Below, piece after piece: positions 37,764 to 48,584 of a stretch of DNA of 64,000 nucleotides. Source of the DNA: Pseudomonas sp. 10S4. GTDB lineage: Bacteria > Pseudomonadota > Gammaproteobacteria > Pseudomonadales > Pseudomonadaceae. The notes under the pieces are model-generated. The model ran no database searches and had not been told where the DNA came from. It was given only the letters and a program-made list of their open reading frames with translations. The stretch lies in NCBI RefSeq assembly GCF_034344865.1, contig NZ_CP133774.1:3968001-4032000 (forward strand). Reading direction: 5' to 3'. Made by a program: the position numbers and the translations under genes. How positions within the stretch are numbered: position 1 is the stretch's first letter; every line of letters begins with the position of its first letter.

Positions 37764-37852
37764 TGTAGGAGCGAGCCTGCTCGCGATAGCGGTCTGTCAG
37801 TCACATTGATGTTGGATGTGCTGCCGTCATCGCGAGCAGGCTCGCTCCCACA
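37764..37852. repeat. REP doublet, tandem pair copy B
   Basis: An 89-bp unit nearly identical to 37630-37718, including the spacer TGATGTTGGATGTGCTGC. It ends 15 nt before the dacB stop codon. The two lie in the convergent GGDEF/dacB gap. Confidence 0.9.
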
Positions 37853-37867
37853 TGGGAACTGTGTGCT

Positions 37868-39328
37868 TTACAGCACCGAAGCGGTGGCTGGTACTTTCGG
37901 CTGGCGGTACAGGTCCAGCAGTACCTGATCCAGTACCGACGATGCGCCAAACGGGGCCTTGTCGTTGAGGATCGCCACTACCGCCCAGGTATTGCCGTTG
38001 ATGTCGCGGCTGAAACCGGAGATCGCCCGTACGGTGTTCAGGGTGCCAGTCTTGATGTGCGCTTCGCCGGCCATGGCGGTGTGCTTCAGGCGTTTGCGCA
38101 TGGTGCCGTCGGTGCCGGCAATCGGCAGCGAGCTGATGAATTCCGCCGAGTATGGGCTTTTCCAGGCCGCTTGCAGCATGCCGGCCATTTCCCGTGCACT
38201 CACCCGTTCGGCGCGGGACAGGCCGGAGCCGTTCTCCATCACCAGGTGCGGCGCGGTAATGCCTTTTTGTGCCAGCCACTGACGCACTACGCGTTGGGCA
38301 GCCTTGGCGTCGTCGGCGTCGGCATCGTTACGAAACTTCTGGCCCAGGCTCAGGAACAGTTGCTGGGCCATGGTGTTGTTACTGTATTTGTTGATGTCGC
38401 GAATGATCTCCGCGAGGTCCGGCGAAAAGGCCCGGGCCAGTACCTTGGCGTCTTTAGGCGTGGCTGCCAGACGATCCTTGCCCTGGATGCTGCCGCCCAG
38501 CTCTTTCCAGATCGCCCGTACGGCGCCGGCGGTGTAGGTCGCGTGATCGAGCAGCGACAGATAGGTCTGCGAACTGCAACCGTCGCCCAACTGGCCGCCG
38601 ACCGTCACGGTCACGCTGCCATCGGCCTGGGTTACCGGGTTGTAGCGCACGCCACCGGCGCATTGCTTGGAATTGACCGCTTTGACCTGGTTGTCGATGC
38701 GAATCGTCGCAATCGGCGGCTCGACCGACACCAGCACCTTGCCGTTGTCGTTGCGCGCGACAAAGCGCAGGGCCTTGAGGTTGACCATCAGCGAGTCAGG
38801 TTTGACCAGGAACGGTTTGTTCTCGTCATTGCCGTCATCGTTGAATTCCGGCAGTTGCGGCTGCACGAAGAAGCTGCGGTCCAGCACCAGGTCGCCTGTG
38901 ACTTGGGTCACGCCGTTGGCGCGCAGGTCGCGCATCAGCAGCCAGAGTTTTTCCATGTTCAGTTTCGGATCGCCGCCACCCTTGAGGTAGAGGTTGCCAT
39001 TGAGGATGCCGCCGCTGAGGGTGCCATCGGTGTAGAACTCGGTTTTCCACTGGTGGTTCGGACCGAGCATTTCCAGGGCCGCGTACGTGGTGACCAGCTT
39101 CATGGTCGAGGCCGGGTTGACCGAAACGTCGGCGTTGAAAATAGTCGGGGTGCCGGGGCCGTTGAGCGGAATCATCACCAGGGACAGGGCGCTGTCCTGC
39201 AACTTGCTGGCCTTGAGGGCCTTTTCAACGTTGGGCGTCAGCGCGGTGTTGATCTGAGCGGCGGAAACAGGGAGGGCCAGGGGTAGAAGAAAACTGGCCA
39301 GGAGCAGTGGGCGCAAAGATTTGATCAT
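37868..39328 (-). CDS. dacB: D-alanyl-D-alanine carboxypeptidase/endopeptidase (PBP4)
   Basis: A 486-residue periplasmic class C penicillin-binding protein that trims and cleaves peptidoglycan crosslinks. It has a signal peptide (about 1-23, cleaved after VSA). Motifs are S74-TMK (SXXK), YSNN near 330 (SXN) and HIKTGT near 433 (KTG). The long insertion between the first two motifs is typical of PBP4. Loss of dacB induces AmpC in P. aeruginosa, so the gene is relevant to beta-lactam response. It is monocistronic. Confidence 0.94.
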   Translation of the reverse strand: MIKSLRPLLLASFLLPLALPVSAAQINTALTPNVEKALKASKLQDSALSLVMIPLNGPGTPTIFNADVSVNPASTMKLVTTYAALEMLGPNHQWKTEFYTDGTLSGGILNGNLYLKGGGDPKLNMEKLWLLMRDLRANGVTQVTGDLVLDRSFFVQPQLPEFNDDGNDENKPFLVKPDSLMVNLKALRFVARNDNGKVLVSVEPPIATIRIDNQVKAVNSKQCAGGVRYNPVTQADGSVTVTVGGQLGDGCSSQTYLSLLDHATYTAGAVRAIWKELGGSIQGKDRLAATPKDAKVLARAFSPDLAEIIRDINKYSNNTMAQQLFLSLGQKFRNDADADDAKAAQRVVRQWLAQKGITAPHLVMENGSGLSRAERVSAREMAGMLQAAWKSPYSAEFISSLPIAGTDGTMRKRLKHTAMAGEAHIKTGTLNTVRAISGFSRDINGNTWAVVAILNDKAPFGASSVLDQVLLDLYRQPKVPATASVL

Positions 39329-39561
39329 GTGAAATAGAACCCTGCAGTCGAGGGGAAAAAGACGAGGGCATGAAGATAAAATCCCTCAGTGGTCATGAAA
39401 GTGTCGGCATTATGCCCCAAGGTGTAGCGGCTTGTGCCGTGCCTGGAGCCTCTAATCGGCTATTTTTTTACCGACGGTAGGCTGGCTGGCACCGTGGGGC
39501 GGGCAATTGGCGCCTTAAACTGCTAAAGTGCCGCCCGTTATTACTTATGAGGATTGTTCCA

Positions 39562-39906
39562 ATGGCGACTAACCGTTCCCAGCGTCTGCGCAAAAAACTG
39601 TGCGTCGATGAATTTCAAGAGCTGGGTTTCGAGCTGAACCTGGATTTCAAAGAAGATTTGGCTGATGAAGCCATTGATGCTTTCCTCGACGCGTTCCTGA
39701 AAGAAGCTATGGAAGCCAACGGTCTGGGTTATGTTGGCGGCGACGACTTCGGTCTGGTTTGCCTGATCAAGCGTGGCTCGGTGTCCGAAGAGCAGCGCGC
39801 CGCTGTTGAAGCCTGGCTCAAAGGCCGTAGCGAACTGACTGAAGCAACCGTCAGCCCGCTGCTGGACGTCTGGTACCCGGAAAAGCCGATCAATCCGGTA
39901 GCTTGA
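39562..39906 (+). CDS. YggL-family 50S ribosome-binding protein
   Basis: A 114-residue acidic protein of the YggL/DUF469 family. Signature segments are RSQRLRKKLCVDEFQELGFE (N-terminus) and the acidic middle, with LLDVWYPEKP at the end. Members associate with the large ribosomal subunit. The ATG at 39562 sits 9 nt behind GAGG; a further ATG at 39547 is too close to that site to be the start. A clear terminator follows. Confidence 0.87.
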   Translation: MATNRSQRLRKKLCVDEFQELGFELNLDFKEDLADEAIDAFLDAFLKEAMEANGLGYVGGDDFGLVCLIKRGSVSEEQRAAVEAWLKGRSELTEATVSPLLDVWYPEKPINPVA

Positions 39907-39920
39907 TGTCATAAAAGAAT

Positions 39921-39947
39921 CGGCGACCCACGGGTCGCCGTTTTTTT
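39921..39947 (+). terminator. Rho-independent terminator after yggL-like gene
   Basis: CGGCGACCC/GGGTCGCCG with a 2-3 nt loop and seven T, 15 nt after the stop codon. Confidence 0.92.
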
Positions 39948-40004
39948 ATGCCTGTTTTTTGTAGGCTCAAGACTTGGCCTGCGATGTCGATCTCGGGGAT
40001 GCCT

Positions 40005-41194
40005 TCAGGCCTTGCGCCAGTTCAAAATCAGCAACGTCAGAACCCCCGCCACAATCCCCCAGAACGCCGACCCGATGGAAAACAGCGTCAGCCCCGACGC
40101 CGTGACCATAAAGGTCACCAGCGCTGCTTCGCGCTCCTTCACTTCGCTCATGGCAATGCTCAAGCCATTGATGATCGAGCCGAACAGCGCCAGCGCGGCA
40201 ATCGACAGCACCAACTCTTTGGGCAGTGCGGCAAACAACGCCGCCAGCGTTGCGCCGAACACCCCGGCAATCCCGTAGAAAATCCCGCACCAGACCGCAG
40301 CGGTGTAGCGCTTGTTGCGATCTTCATGGGCGTGCGGCCCGGTGCAAATCGCCGCGCTGATCGCCGCCAGGTTAATGCCGTGGGAGCCGAACGGTGCCAG
40401 CAGCAGTGAGGCGATGCCGGTGGTGGTGATCAGCGGCGAGGCCGGCACGTTGTAACCGTCGGCGCGCAACACAGCGATGCCCGGCATGTTCTGCGAGGTC
40501 ATCGCCACGACAAACAGCGGGATGCCGATGCTGATGGTCGCCGCCAGGGAGAAGTGCGGCGTGGTCCAGACCGGCGTCGCCAGTTCCAGGTGGAAACCGC
40601 TGAAATCCAGCAGCCCCATGAACCCCGACAGCGCGGTGCCGATCAGCAGCGCGGCGAGCACTGCATAACGCGGCGACAGGCGCTTGACCACCAGGTAGGT
40701 GAAAAACATCCCCAGTACCAGCGCGGTGCGATGCTGGGCGGCGACGAAAATCTCGCTGCCGATCTTGAACAGAATCCCCGCCAACAACGCGGCCGCCAGC
40801 GAGGCCGGGATTTTTTCATCAGTCGCTCGAAGCTGCCGGTCAGACCACAAAGGGTCACCAGCACCGCGCAGGTGACGTAGGCGCCAATGGCCTCACCGTA
40901 AGTCACACCGCCGAGGCTGGTGATCAGCAATGCCGCGCCGGGTGTCGACCAGGCGATGGTGATTGGCGTGCGATAACGCAGGGACAGGCCAATCGAACAC
41001 ACCGCCATGCCTATCGAGATCGCCCAGATCCACGAGGAAATCTGCCCGCTGGTCAGGCCCGCCGCTTGCCCGGCCTGGAACATCAGGACCAGGGAACTGG
41101 TGTAGCCGGTCATCATCGCGATGAAACCGGCGACGATGGCCGAAGGTGACGTGTCGGCCCAAGGGCGCAGCTGAGTGTGCGTGGCGTCGTTCAT
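40005..41194 (-). pseudogene. benE: BenE-family benzoate/H+ symporter-like permease, frameshifted
   Basis: A BenE-family inner-membrane permease with about 12 helices (MNDATHTQLRPWAD start; SWIWAISIGMAVCSIGLSL; GIPLFVVAMTSQNMPGI is the family signature). The frame breaks near residue 127 at a run of six T on the plus strand (40811-40816). Adding one base restores FERLMKKIPASLAAALL and a 396-residue protein. The homopolymer position suggests a base-calling deletion. No benzoate catabolic genes adjoin; the neighbouring genes are for purine catabolism, so the true substrate may not be benzoate. Confidence 0.88.
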
Positions 41195-41357
41195 GACAAC
41201 GGTGTTCCTTATACGTATGAAGATGTCCGAAGCCTCGCTCCTACAAGGGATCGCATGCAGGCAGCGGATTGCGCGTTCAAGCCTAAACTCAAATGTAACG
41301 CACCGTTGCAATACAGCCGAGGCCACAAACAGCCATACAGTCGTGTTGCCACCATCC

Positions 41358-41369
41358 ATTGTGTACAAT
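41358..41369. promoter_or_regulatory. Candidate GntR operator
   Basis: ATTGTGTACAAT is a palindrome with half-sites ATTGT and ACAAT, in the benE/gntR divergent gap. It resembles FCD-type GntR operators (TTGT-NN-ACAA). It may mediate autoregulation and control of the permease. Confidence 0.5.
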
Positions 41370-41461
41370 CGCGGTGTTTTTTACGCGATACTTGCCAGCG
41401 ACCTACTGTGCCGTATTACAGTCACGGTCTATTCGCCGCAGTTCTCCCGACTCGAGTGCCC

Positions 41462-42226
41462 ATGAACGAACAGTTGCAGCCCCTCAAGAAACAACCGCGA
41501 GCAGGCAAAGCCGGCCGCAGCGGTACCCAGGACGATATTGTCTACGCGCATATCTTCGAGGCCATCCTCGAGCAGCGTCTGGCGCCCGGCACCAAGTTGA
41601 GCGAAGAAGCGCTGGGGGAAATTTTCGGGGTCAGCCGCACCATCATTCGCCGCGCGCTGTCGCGCCTGGCCCATGAAGGCGTGGTGTTGCTGCGACCAAA
41701 CCGTGGCGCGGTCGTCGCCAGCCCGAGCGTCGAGGAAGCCCGTCAGGTGTTCCTCGCGCGTCGTCTGGTAGAGCGGGCGATCACGGAACTGGCGGTGCAG
41801 CACGCCACCGTCGAGCAGATTGCCGAGTTGCGGCAGATGGTCAACGACGAGCGCGACAGCTTCTCCCGTGGCGATCGCGGTGCCGGCATCCGTCTGTCGG
41901 GCGAATTCCACCTGAAACTGGCCGAAGCGGCGAAGAATGCACCGCTGATCAGCTTCCAGCGCAGCCTGGTGTCCCAGACCTCGTTGATCATCGCCCAGTA
42001 CGAAAGCGGCAACCGCTCGCACTGTTCTTATGATGAACACACCCAATTGATCGATGCGATTGAAGCGCGCAACGGTGAGCTGGCGGTGGACCTGATGATG
42101 CATCACATGGATCACATCGACAGCAAACTCAACCTCGACGAAGAAAGCGCGTCGGATGATTTGCATGCAGTGTTCTCGCATTTGTTGCAGACCAAGAAGC
42201 CAGGTCGGTCGACCGCGAAGCTATAA
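41462..42226 (+). CDS. GntR-family (FCD) transcriptional regulator
   Basis: A 254-residue FadR-subfamily repressor. It has an N-terminal winged helix (about 25-90; LSEEALGEIFGVSRTIIRRAL contains the helix-turn-helix) and a C-terminal FCD ligand domain (about 105-235). It lies between the divergent permease and the convergent guaD. Regulation of purine/xanthine use is inferred from context only. The frame is open back to 41177, but the ATG at 41462 gives the usual length. A bidirectional terminator separates it from guaD. Confidence 0.87.
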   Translation: MNEQLQPLKKQPRAGKAGRSGTQDDIVYAHIFEAILEQRLAPGTKLSEEALGEIFGVSRTIIRRALSRLAHEGVVLLRPNRGAVVASPSVEEARQVFLARRLVERAITELAVQHATVEQIAELRQMVNDERDSFSRGDRGAGIRLSGEFHLKLAEAAKNAPLISFQRSLVSQTSLIIAQYESGNRSHCSYDEHTQLIDAIEARNGELAVDLMMHHMDHIDSKLNLDEESASDDLHAVFSHLLQTKKPGRSTAKL

Positions 42227-42245
42227 GTAAGGCGGAGTCGTTCCC

Positions 42246-42338
42246 ATCGCGAGCAGGCTCGCTCCCACAGGGTTTTGTGTTGAATGCAAATCCCGTGTCC
42301 ACCAGAGATCAACTGTGGGAGCGAGCCTGCTCGCGATA
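42246..42338. repeat. REP doublet
   Basis: Arms ATCGCGAGCAGGCTCGCTCC and complement in the convergent gap between gntR and guaD, 20 nt after the gntR stop. Confidence 0.85.
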
Positions 42339-42355
42339 GCGATCTGACAGACAAT

Positions 42356-42393
42356 AAAAATCCCCCGGGCTGTAAAGCTGCGGGGGATTTTTT
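42356..42393. terminator. Bidirectional terminator between gntR and guaD
   Basis: AAAAATCCCCCG/CGGGGGATTTTTT with a loop of about 14 nt has A- and T-runs on both sides, so it can end transcripts from both strands. Confidence 0.88.
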
Positions 42394-42406
42394 ATGCCTG
42401 TAAACC

Positions 42407-43710
<1,304 letters not shown>

Positions 43711-43718
43711 GAGGGTTC

Positions 43719-44563
43719 TCAGTTTGAGGCTTGGCTGCGGCGTGAAGCAGGCAGCAGTTTGGCAATCGATGATCCGGCGCTGGCAGTCTGCTGGCCGAAA
43801 TTCGCGTTATAGGTGGCGATGATTTCGCCGGCGATGGAGATGGCGATTTCCACAGGCAATTTGCCTTTGACTTCGCCGATGCCCATCGGGCAGCGCATGC
43901 GTTGCAGCACCGCGCTGTCGAAACCACGATCACGCAAGCGGTGTTCGAACTTCACCCGTTTGGTTTTCGAACCGATCAGGCCGAAGTAGGCGAAGTCGTT
44001 GCGCTTGAGGATTGCGGCAGTGAGTTCGAGGTCGAGCTGGTGATTATGGGTCATGACGATGCAGTAACTGCCGGCGGGCAGGTCGTCGATTTCATCCACA
44101 GGTTCTTCGGCGACGATTTTGCGCACGCCGTGGGGGATCTGTTCCGGGAACTCCGCATCCCGCGAGTCGATCCAGCGCACCCGGCAGGGCAGGCTGGCGA
44201 GCAGCGGCACCAGCGCCCGGCCGACATGGCCGGCGCCGAATACGGCGATTTGTGCCTGGACCTGGCCCATCGGTTCGAACAGCAATACGGTCACGCCGCC
44301 GCAGCACTGGCCGAGGCTGGCCCAAGGCTGAAACGCTCCAGATGGGTGTCTTGCTTGCCGCTGGCGAGCATCTCGCGACCGATCTGCATGGCCTTGTATT
44401 CCAGATGCCCGCCACCGATGGTGTCGAAGGTCTGGGTGGCGCTGATGACCATTTTCGAGCCGGCGTTGCGCGGCGTCGAGCCGAGCTCTTCGATGATGGT
44501 CACCAGCACGCAGGGTTCACCCTGGGATTGCAGGTCGGCGAGGGCGTCGATCCAGTTGTACAT
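43719..44563 (-). pseudogene. xdhC: Xanthine dehydrogenase accessory protein XdhC, frameshifted
   Basis: XdhC binds and inserts the sulfurated molybdenum cofactor into XdhB. The N-terminal part (MYNWIDALADLQSQGEPCVLV, ELGSTPRNAGSKM, GGGHLEY) ends in out-of-frame SASAAAA. The remainder (VTVLLFEPMGQVQ, FGAGHVGRALV Rossmann motif) lies in another frame. One missing base at 44319-44320 explains it. Adding it restores FSLGPSLGQCCGGVTVLLFE and a 281-residue protein, the normal length. Confidence 0.9.
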
Positions 44564-44600
44564 GTTTCACCTCGACATCTGTGTTGTCTGTTCGGCCGTC

Positions 44601-44665
44601 TTCGCGAGCAAGCCCGCTCCCACATTTGGAATGCATTCCCCTGTGGGAGCGGGCTTGCTCGCGAG
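44601..44665. repeat. REP doublet inside the xdh operon
   Basis: Arms TTCGCGAGCAAGCCCGCTCC and complement around a 17-bp spacer, between xdhB and xdhC. A hairpin here could lower or stabilise expression of the distal genes. Confidence 0.87.
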
Positions 44666-44680
44666 GGCCGCGACTCGGTC

Positions 44681-47080
44681 TTAAAGCGAAGCCAACTCGA
44701 CTTCTGCCTCGAAAGCCTTCGCCACCTTCAACTGCCGCATCTGCTCACAGCCCCACAACACCCGCTCCGGGGTCGCCGGGGCGTCGATGTTTGGTTGATG
44801 CTTGTAGTCCCCCAGGCTGGCCACGGCGTCCTTGATCGCACACCACGAGGCGATGCCGAGCATGAACGGCGGCTCGCCGACAGCCTTGGAGTGGAACACC
44901 GTGTCTTCCGGGTTCTTGCGGTTTTCCACCAGCTTCACCCGCAGGTCCAGCGGCATGTCGGCCACGGCCGGGATCTTGTAGCTCGCCGGACCGTTGGTCA
45001 TCAGTTTGCCTTTGTTGTTCCACACCAGTTCTTCCATGGTCAGCCAACCCATGCCCTGGATGAAACCGCCCTCGACCTGACCGATGTCGATTGCCGGGTT
45101 CAGCGAAGCGCCGACGTCGTGAAGAATGTCGGTGCGCAGCATCTTGTACTCGCCGGTCAGGGTGTCAACGATCACCTCGCAGCACGCCGCACCGAAGGCG
45201 TAGTAGTAGAACGGACGACCACGGGCCTGGCTGCGATCGTAGAAGATTTTCGGGGTCTTGTAGAACCCGGTGCTCGACAACGAAACCTGAGCGAAATACG
45301 CCTGCTGGATCAGCGTTTCGAAGGTCAGGATGTGATCGCGGACCCGGACGTGGCCATTGTGGAATTCCACGTCTTCTTCGCTGACTTTGTAGTGCCGCGA
45401 GGCGAATTCGACCAGTCGTTTCTTGATGATTTCTGCTGCGTTCTGCGCGGCTTTACCGTTCAGGTCAGCGCCGCTGGAAGCCGCCGTCGGCGAGGTGTTT
45501 GGCACCTTGTCGGTGTTGGTCGCGGTGATTTGCACACGGTCCATTTCCACTTGGAACACTTCGGCCACGACCTGCGCGACTTTGGTGTTCAGGCCTTGGC
45601 CCATTTCGGTGCCGCCGTGGTTCAAGTGGATGCTGCCGTCGGTGTAGATGTGGATCAGCGCGCCGGCCTGGTTGAGGAAACTGGCGGTGAACGAGATGCC
45701 GAATTTGACCGGGGTCAGCGCCAAGCCTTTTTTCAGGATCGGGCTGTTGGCGTTGTAGCGGCGGATCGCTTCGCGGCGCTCGTAGTACTGGCTGCTTTCT
45801 TCCAGTTCGGCGGTCATTTCCTCGAGCATGTTGTGCTCGACGGTCTGGTAGTAATGGGTGACGTTGCGCTCGGTCTTGCCGTAGTAGTTGGCCTTGCGCA
45901 CGGCCAGTGGATCGAGGGCCAGATGGCGGGCAATCGCGTCCATCACTTCTTCGATGGCGACCATGCCTTGCGGGCCGCCGAAGCCACGGTAAGCGGTGTT
46001 CGACGCGGTGTTGGTCTTGCAGCGGTGACCGTTGATGGTCGCGTCGCCCAGGTAGTACGAGTTGTCGGCGTGGAACATCGCACGGTCGACAATCGACGCC
46101 GACAGGTCCGGCGAGCAGCCGCAGTTGCCGGCCAGTTCCAAGGCGATGCCGTGCAGGCGGCCGGTGCTGTCGAAGCCCACGTCATACTCGACGTAGAACG
46201 GGTGACGCTTGCCGGTCATCAGCATGTCTTCGACCCGCGGCAGGCGCATCTTGGTTGGCTGGCCGGTGAGGTGCGCGATGACCGCGCAGAGGCATGCCGG
46301 GCTCGCGGCCTGGGTTTCCTTGCCGCCGAAACCACCGCCCATACGGCGCATGTCGACGATGATCTTGTTCATCGACACGTCCAGAACTTCGGCAACAAGC
46401 TTCTGTACTTCGGTCGGGTTTTGCGTGGAGCAGTAGACGATCATCCCGCCGTCTTCAGTAGGCATCACCGAAGAGATCTGGGTTTCGAGGTAGAAGTGTT
46501 CCTGGCCGCCGATGTGCAACGTGCCCTGGATGCGATGTTCAGCGGTGGCCAATGCGCCAGCAGAATCGCCGCGTTGGTGAGTGTGGCTGTCGAGTACGAA
46601 ATGGCGTTTTCTTAATGCTTCAACCACGTCCAAAACCGGTTCAAGGTCTTCGTATTCGATGATCGCGGCCATCGCGGCTTTGCGTGCGGTTTCCAGATCT
46701 TTAGCGGCAACCGCAAGCACCGGTTGCCCAACGAATTGCACATCATCGATGGCCAGCAGCGGATCGCCCGGCATCAGCGGGCCGATGTCTTTCAGGCCCG
46801 GCACGTCTTGGTGGGTGATGGCGATGCGCACGCCTTCGAAGGCGTAGCAGGGCTTGGTGTCGATGCTGATGATTTTCGCGTGGGCGCGGTCCGACAGGCG
46901 TGCATAAACGTGCAACTGGTTCGGGAATTCCAGTCGGTCGTCGATGTACTGCGCTTCACCGGACACGTGTTTGGCGGCGCTGTCGTGCTTGACGCTGCGG
47001 CCGACACCGGTGGTCAGGTCCTTGGCGAACAGTTCAGCCAGTTCGGCTTGGGTCTTCTCTACAGCGTGATGATTAGACAT
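44681..47080 (-). CDS. xdhB: Xanthine dehydrogenase molybdopterin-binding subunit
   Basis: The 799-residue large subunit oxidises hypoxanthine and xanthine to urate at a molybdenum centre. The xanthine oxidase signature GGFGGKE (near 250), the AYRGFGGPQ segment (near 360) and the C-terminal QVEGGFIQGMGW and catalytic-glutamate segment (KAVGEPPFMLG) are present. Its start overlaps the xdhA stop by 8 bp. A REP follows before xdhC. Complete, with no frame damage. Confidence 0.95.
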   Translation of the reverse strand: MSNHHAVEKTQAELAELFAKDLTTGVGRSVKHDSAAKHVSGEAQYIDDRLEFPNQLHVYARLSDRAHAKIISIDTKPCYAFEGVRIAITHQDVPGLKDIGPLMPGDPLLAIDDVQFVGQPVLAVAAKDLETARKAAMAAIIEYEDLEPVLDVVEALRKRHFVLDSHTHQRGDSAGALATAEHRIQGTLHIGGQEHFYLETQISSVMPTEDGGMIVYCSTQNPTEVQKLVAEVLDVSMNKIIVDMRRMGGGFGGKETQAASPACLCAVIAHLTGQPTKMRLPRVEDMLMTGKRHPFYVEYDVGFDSTGRLHGIALELAGNCGCSPDLSASIVDRAMFHADNSYYLGDATINGHRCKTNTASNTAYRGFGGPQGMVAIEEVMDAIARHLALDPLAVRKANYYGKTERNVTHYYQTVEHNMLEEMTAELEESSQYYERREAIRRYNANSPILKKGLALTPVKFGISFTASFLNQAGALIHIYTDGSIHLNHGGTEMGQGLNTKVAQVVAEVFQVEMDRVQITATNTDKVPNTSPTAASSGADLNGKAAQNAAEIIKKRLVEFASRHYKVSEEDVEFHNGHVRVRDHILTFETLIQQAYFAQVSLSSTGFYKTPKIFYDRSQARGRPFYYYAFGAACCEVIVDTLTGEYKMLRTDILHDVGASLNPAIDIGQVEGGFIQGMGWLTMEELVWNNKGKLMTNGPASYKIPAVADMPLDLRVKLVENRKNPEDTVFHSKAVGEPPFMLGIASWCAIKDAVASLGDYKHQPNIDAPATPERVLWGCEQMRQLKVAKAFEAEVELASL

Positions 47081-48527
47081 AAGCGGTCACCCGAGTCTCG
47101 ATGTGCGGTGTTTGCAGTTCGATGAAGTATTTACGCAGCAGGTTTTGCGCGCTGAGCAGGCGATATTCCTTGCTGGCGCGGAAGTCCGAGAGCGGCGTGA
47201 AATCTTCGGCCAGGGCGGCACAGGCGCGTTCAACGGTGTCGTTGTTCCAGGTCGCACCGAGCAACACGGCTTCGCAGGTCTTGGCGCGTTTTGGCGTGGC
47301 GGCCATGCCGCCGAAGGCGACGCGGGCGTCGGCGATCACGCCATTGTCGATGCGCAGGTTGAACGCGGCGCAGACCGCAGAAATGTCATCGTCCAGACGC
47401 TTGGAAACCTTGTAGGCGCGGAACAGTTGTTCAGCGCTGGCGCGGGGCACGATGATCTTTTCGATGAACTCGCTTTCCTGGCGCGCGGTGACCCGGTAGT
47501 CGATGAAGTAATCTTCGATGGCCAGGGTGCGGCGGGTTTCGCCTTTGCACAGAACGATCTGCGCGCCCAGGGCAATCAGCAGCGGTGGTGAGTCGCCAAT
47601 CGGCGAGGCGTTGCCGATGTTGCCGCCCAGGGTGCCCTGGTTGCGAATCTGCAAGGAGGCGAAGCGTTGCAGCAATTCGCCGAAGTCCGGGTATTCGGTT
47701 TTCAGTGCGTCGTAGCAATCGGAGAGGGCTGTCGCGGCGCCGATTTCCAGGCGATCGTCGAAGCGTTCGATGCGCTTCATCTCGGCGACGTTGCCGACGT
47801 AGATCATCACCGGCAAGGTGCGGTGGAACTGGGTGACTTCCAGCGCCAGGTCCGTGCCGCCGGCCAGCAGCCGGGCCTGTGGATAAGCGTCGTAGAGGTC
47901 GGCCAGATCAGCGACGGTCAGCGGCACCAGGCAGCGCTTGTCGCCACTGTTGAGTTCGCCGATGTCGGTGGGGGCGATGGACTTGAGGCGAGCGATGGTC
48001 TCGGCTTCACGGGCGTCGAACTGATCCGGCTGCTTGGCGCAGCAGGACTGTTCGGCGGCCTGGAGGATCGGCCGATAACCGGTGCAGCGGCAAAGATTGC
48101 CGGCCAGCGCTTCGTGAGCTTTATGAGAATCGGGCTCGTCGCTGTTTTTTTGCAGCGCGAACAGCGACATCACGAAGCCTGGGGTGCAGAAGCCGCATTG
48201 CGAACCGTGGCACTCGACCATGGCTTTTTGCACGCTGTGCAGTTCGCCCTTGTACTTGAGGTCTTCGACGCTGATCAATTGTTTGCCGTGCAATGACGAA
48301 ACGAACGTCAGGCACGAGTTGAGGCTGCGATAGCGAATGTGTTCGCGGCCGTCGTCATCCGTTTGCAGCTCGCCGACCACCACGGTGCACGCGCCGCAGT
48401 CACCGCTGGCGCAGCCTTCTTTGGTGCCGGGTTTGCCCACATGGTCGCGCAAGTAATTGAGCACGGTCAGGTTCGGGTCCAGGGCGTGCTCGCTACGGAG
48501 TTCCTGGTTTAGTAAAAACTGGATCAC
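47073..48527 (-). CDS. xdhA: Xanthine dehydrogenase iron-sulfur/FAD subunit
   Basis: The 484-residue small subunit carries two [2Fe-2S] clusters: plant-type CASGDCGAC (C39, C44, C47), then CGFCTPG and CRCTGYRP. A CO-dehydrogenase-type FAD domain follows (about 190-480, LLAGGTDLALEV and TLGGNIGNASPIGD). It passes electrons to NAD+. Translation starts at a GTG with GAGG 6 nt upstream. It is the first gene of the operon and divergent from a GntR gene. Confidence 0.95.
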   Translation of the reverse strand: MIQFLLNQELRSEHALDPNLTVLNYLRDHVGKPGTKEGCASGDCGACTVVVGELQTDDDGREHIRYRSLNSCLTFVSSLHGKQLISVEDLKYKGELHSVQKAMVECHGSQCGFCTPGFVMSLFALQKNSDEPDSHKAHEALAGNLCRCTGYRPILQAAEQSCCAKQPDQFDAREAETIARLKSIAPTDIGELNSGDKRCLVPLTVADLADLYDAYPQARLLAGGTDLALEVTQFHRTLPVMIYVGNVAEMKRIERFDDRLEIGAATALSDCYDALKTEYPDFGELLQRFASLQIRNQGTLGGNIGNASPIGDSPPLLIALGAQIVLCKGETRRTLAIEDYFIDYRVTARQESEFIEKIIVPRASAEQLFRAYKVSKRLDDDISAVCAAFNLRIDNGVIADARVAFGGMAATPKRAKTCEAVLLGATWNNDTVERACAALAEDFTPLSDFRASKEYRLLSAQNLLRKYFIELQTPHIETRVTAYV

Positions 48528-48584
48528 GGAAGGCCTCGCAGACTCATTATTGTTGTTAACCGATTTGAACCGAATTTATCAGGT

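Noticed and set aside
37630..37852. Possible CRISPR-like repeat/spacer array
   Set aside because: Only two palindromic 89-bp units with shared spacers and REP arms; no array periodicity and no cas genes.
40005..41194. Two separate permease genes instead of one
   Set aside because: The pieces complement each other exactly in one BenE fold, and one base in a homopolymer joins them.
44252..46615. 787-residue open frame on the plus strand
   Set aside because: Antisense shadow of xdhB/xdhC. The xdhB reading has all catalytic motifs.
48116..48330. Possible indel in xdhA similar to its neighbours
   Set aside because: The reading frame is continuous and both [2Fe-2S] motifs are in one frame.
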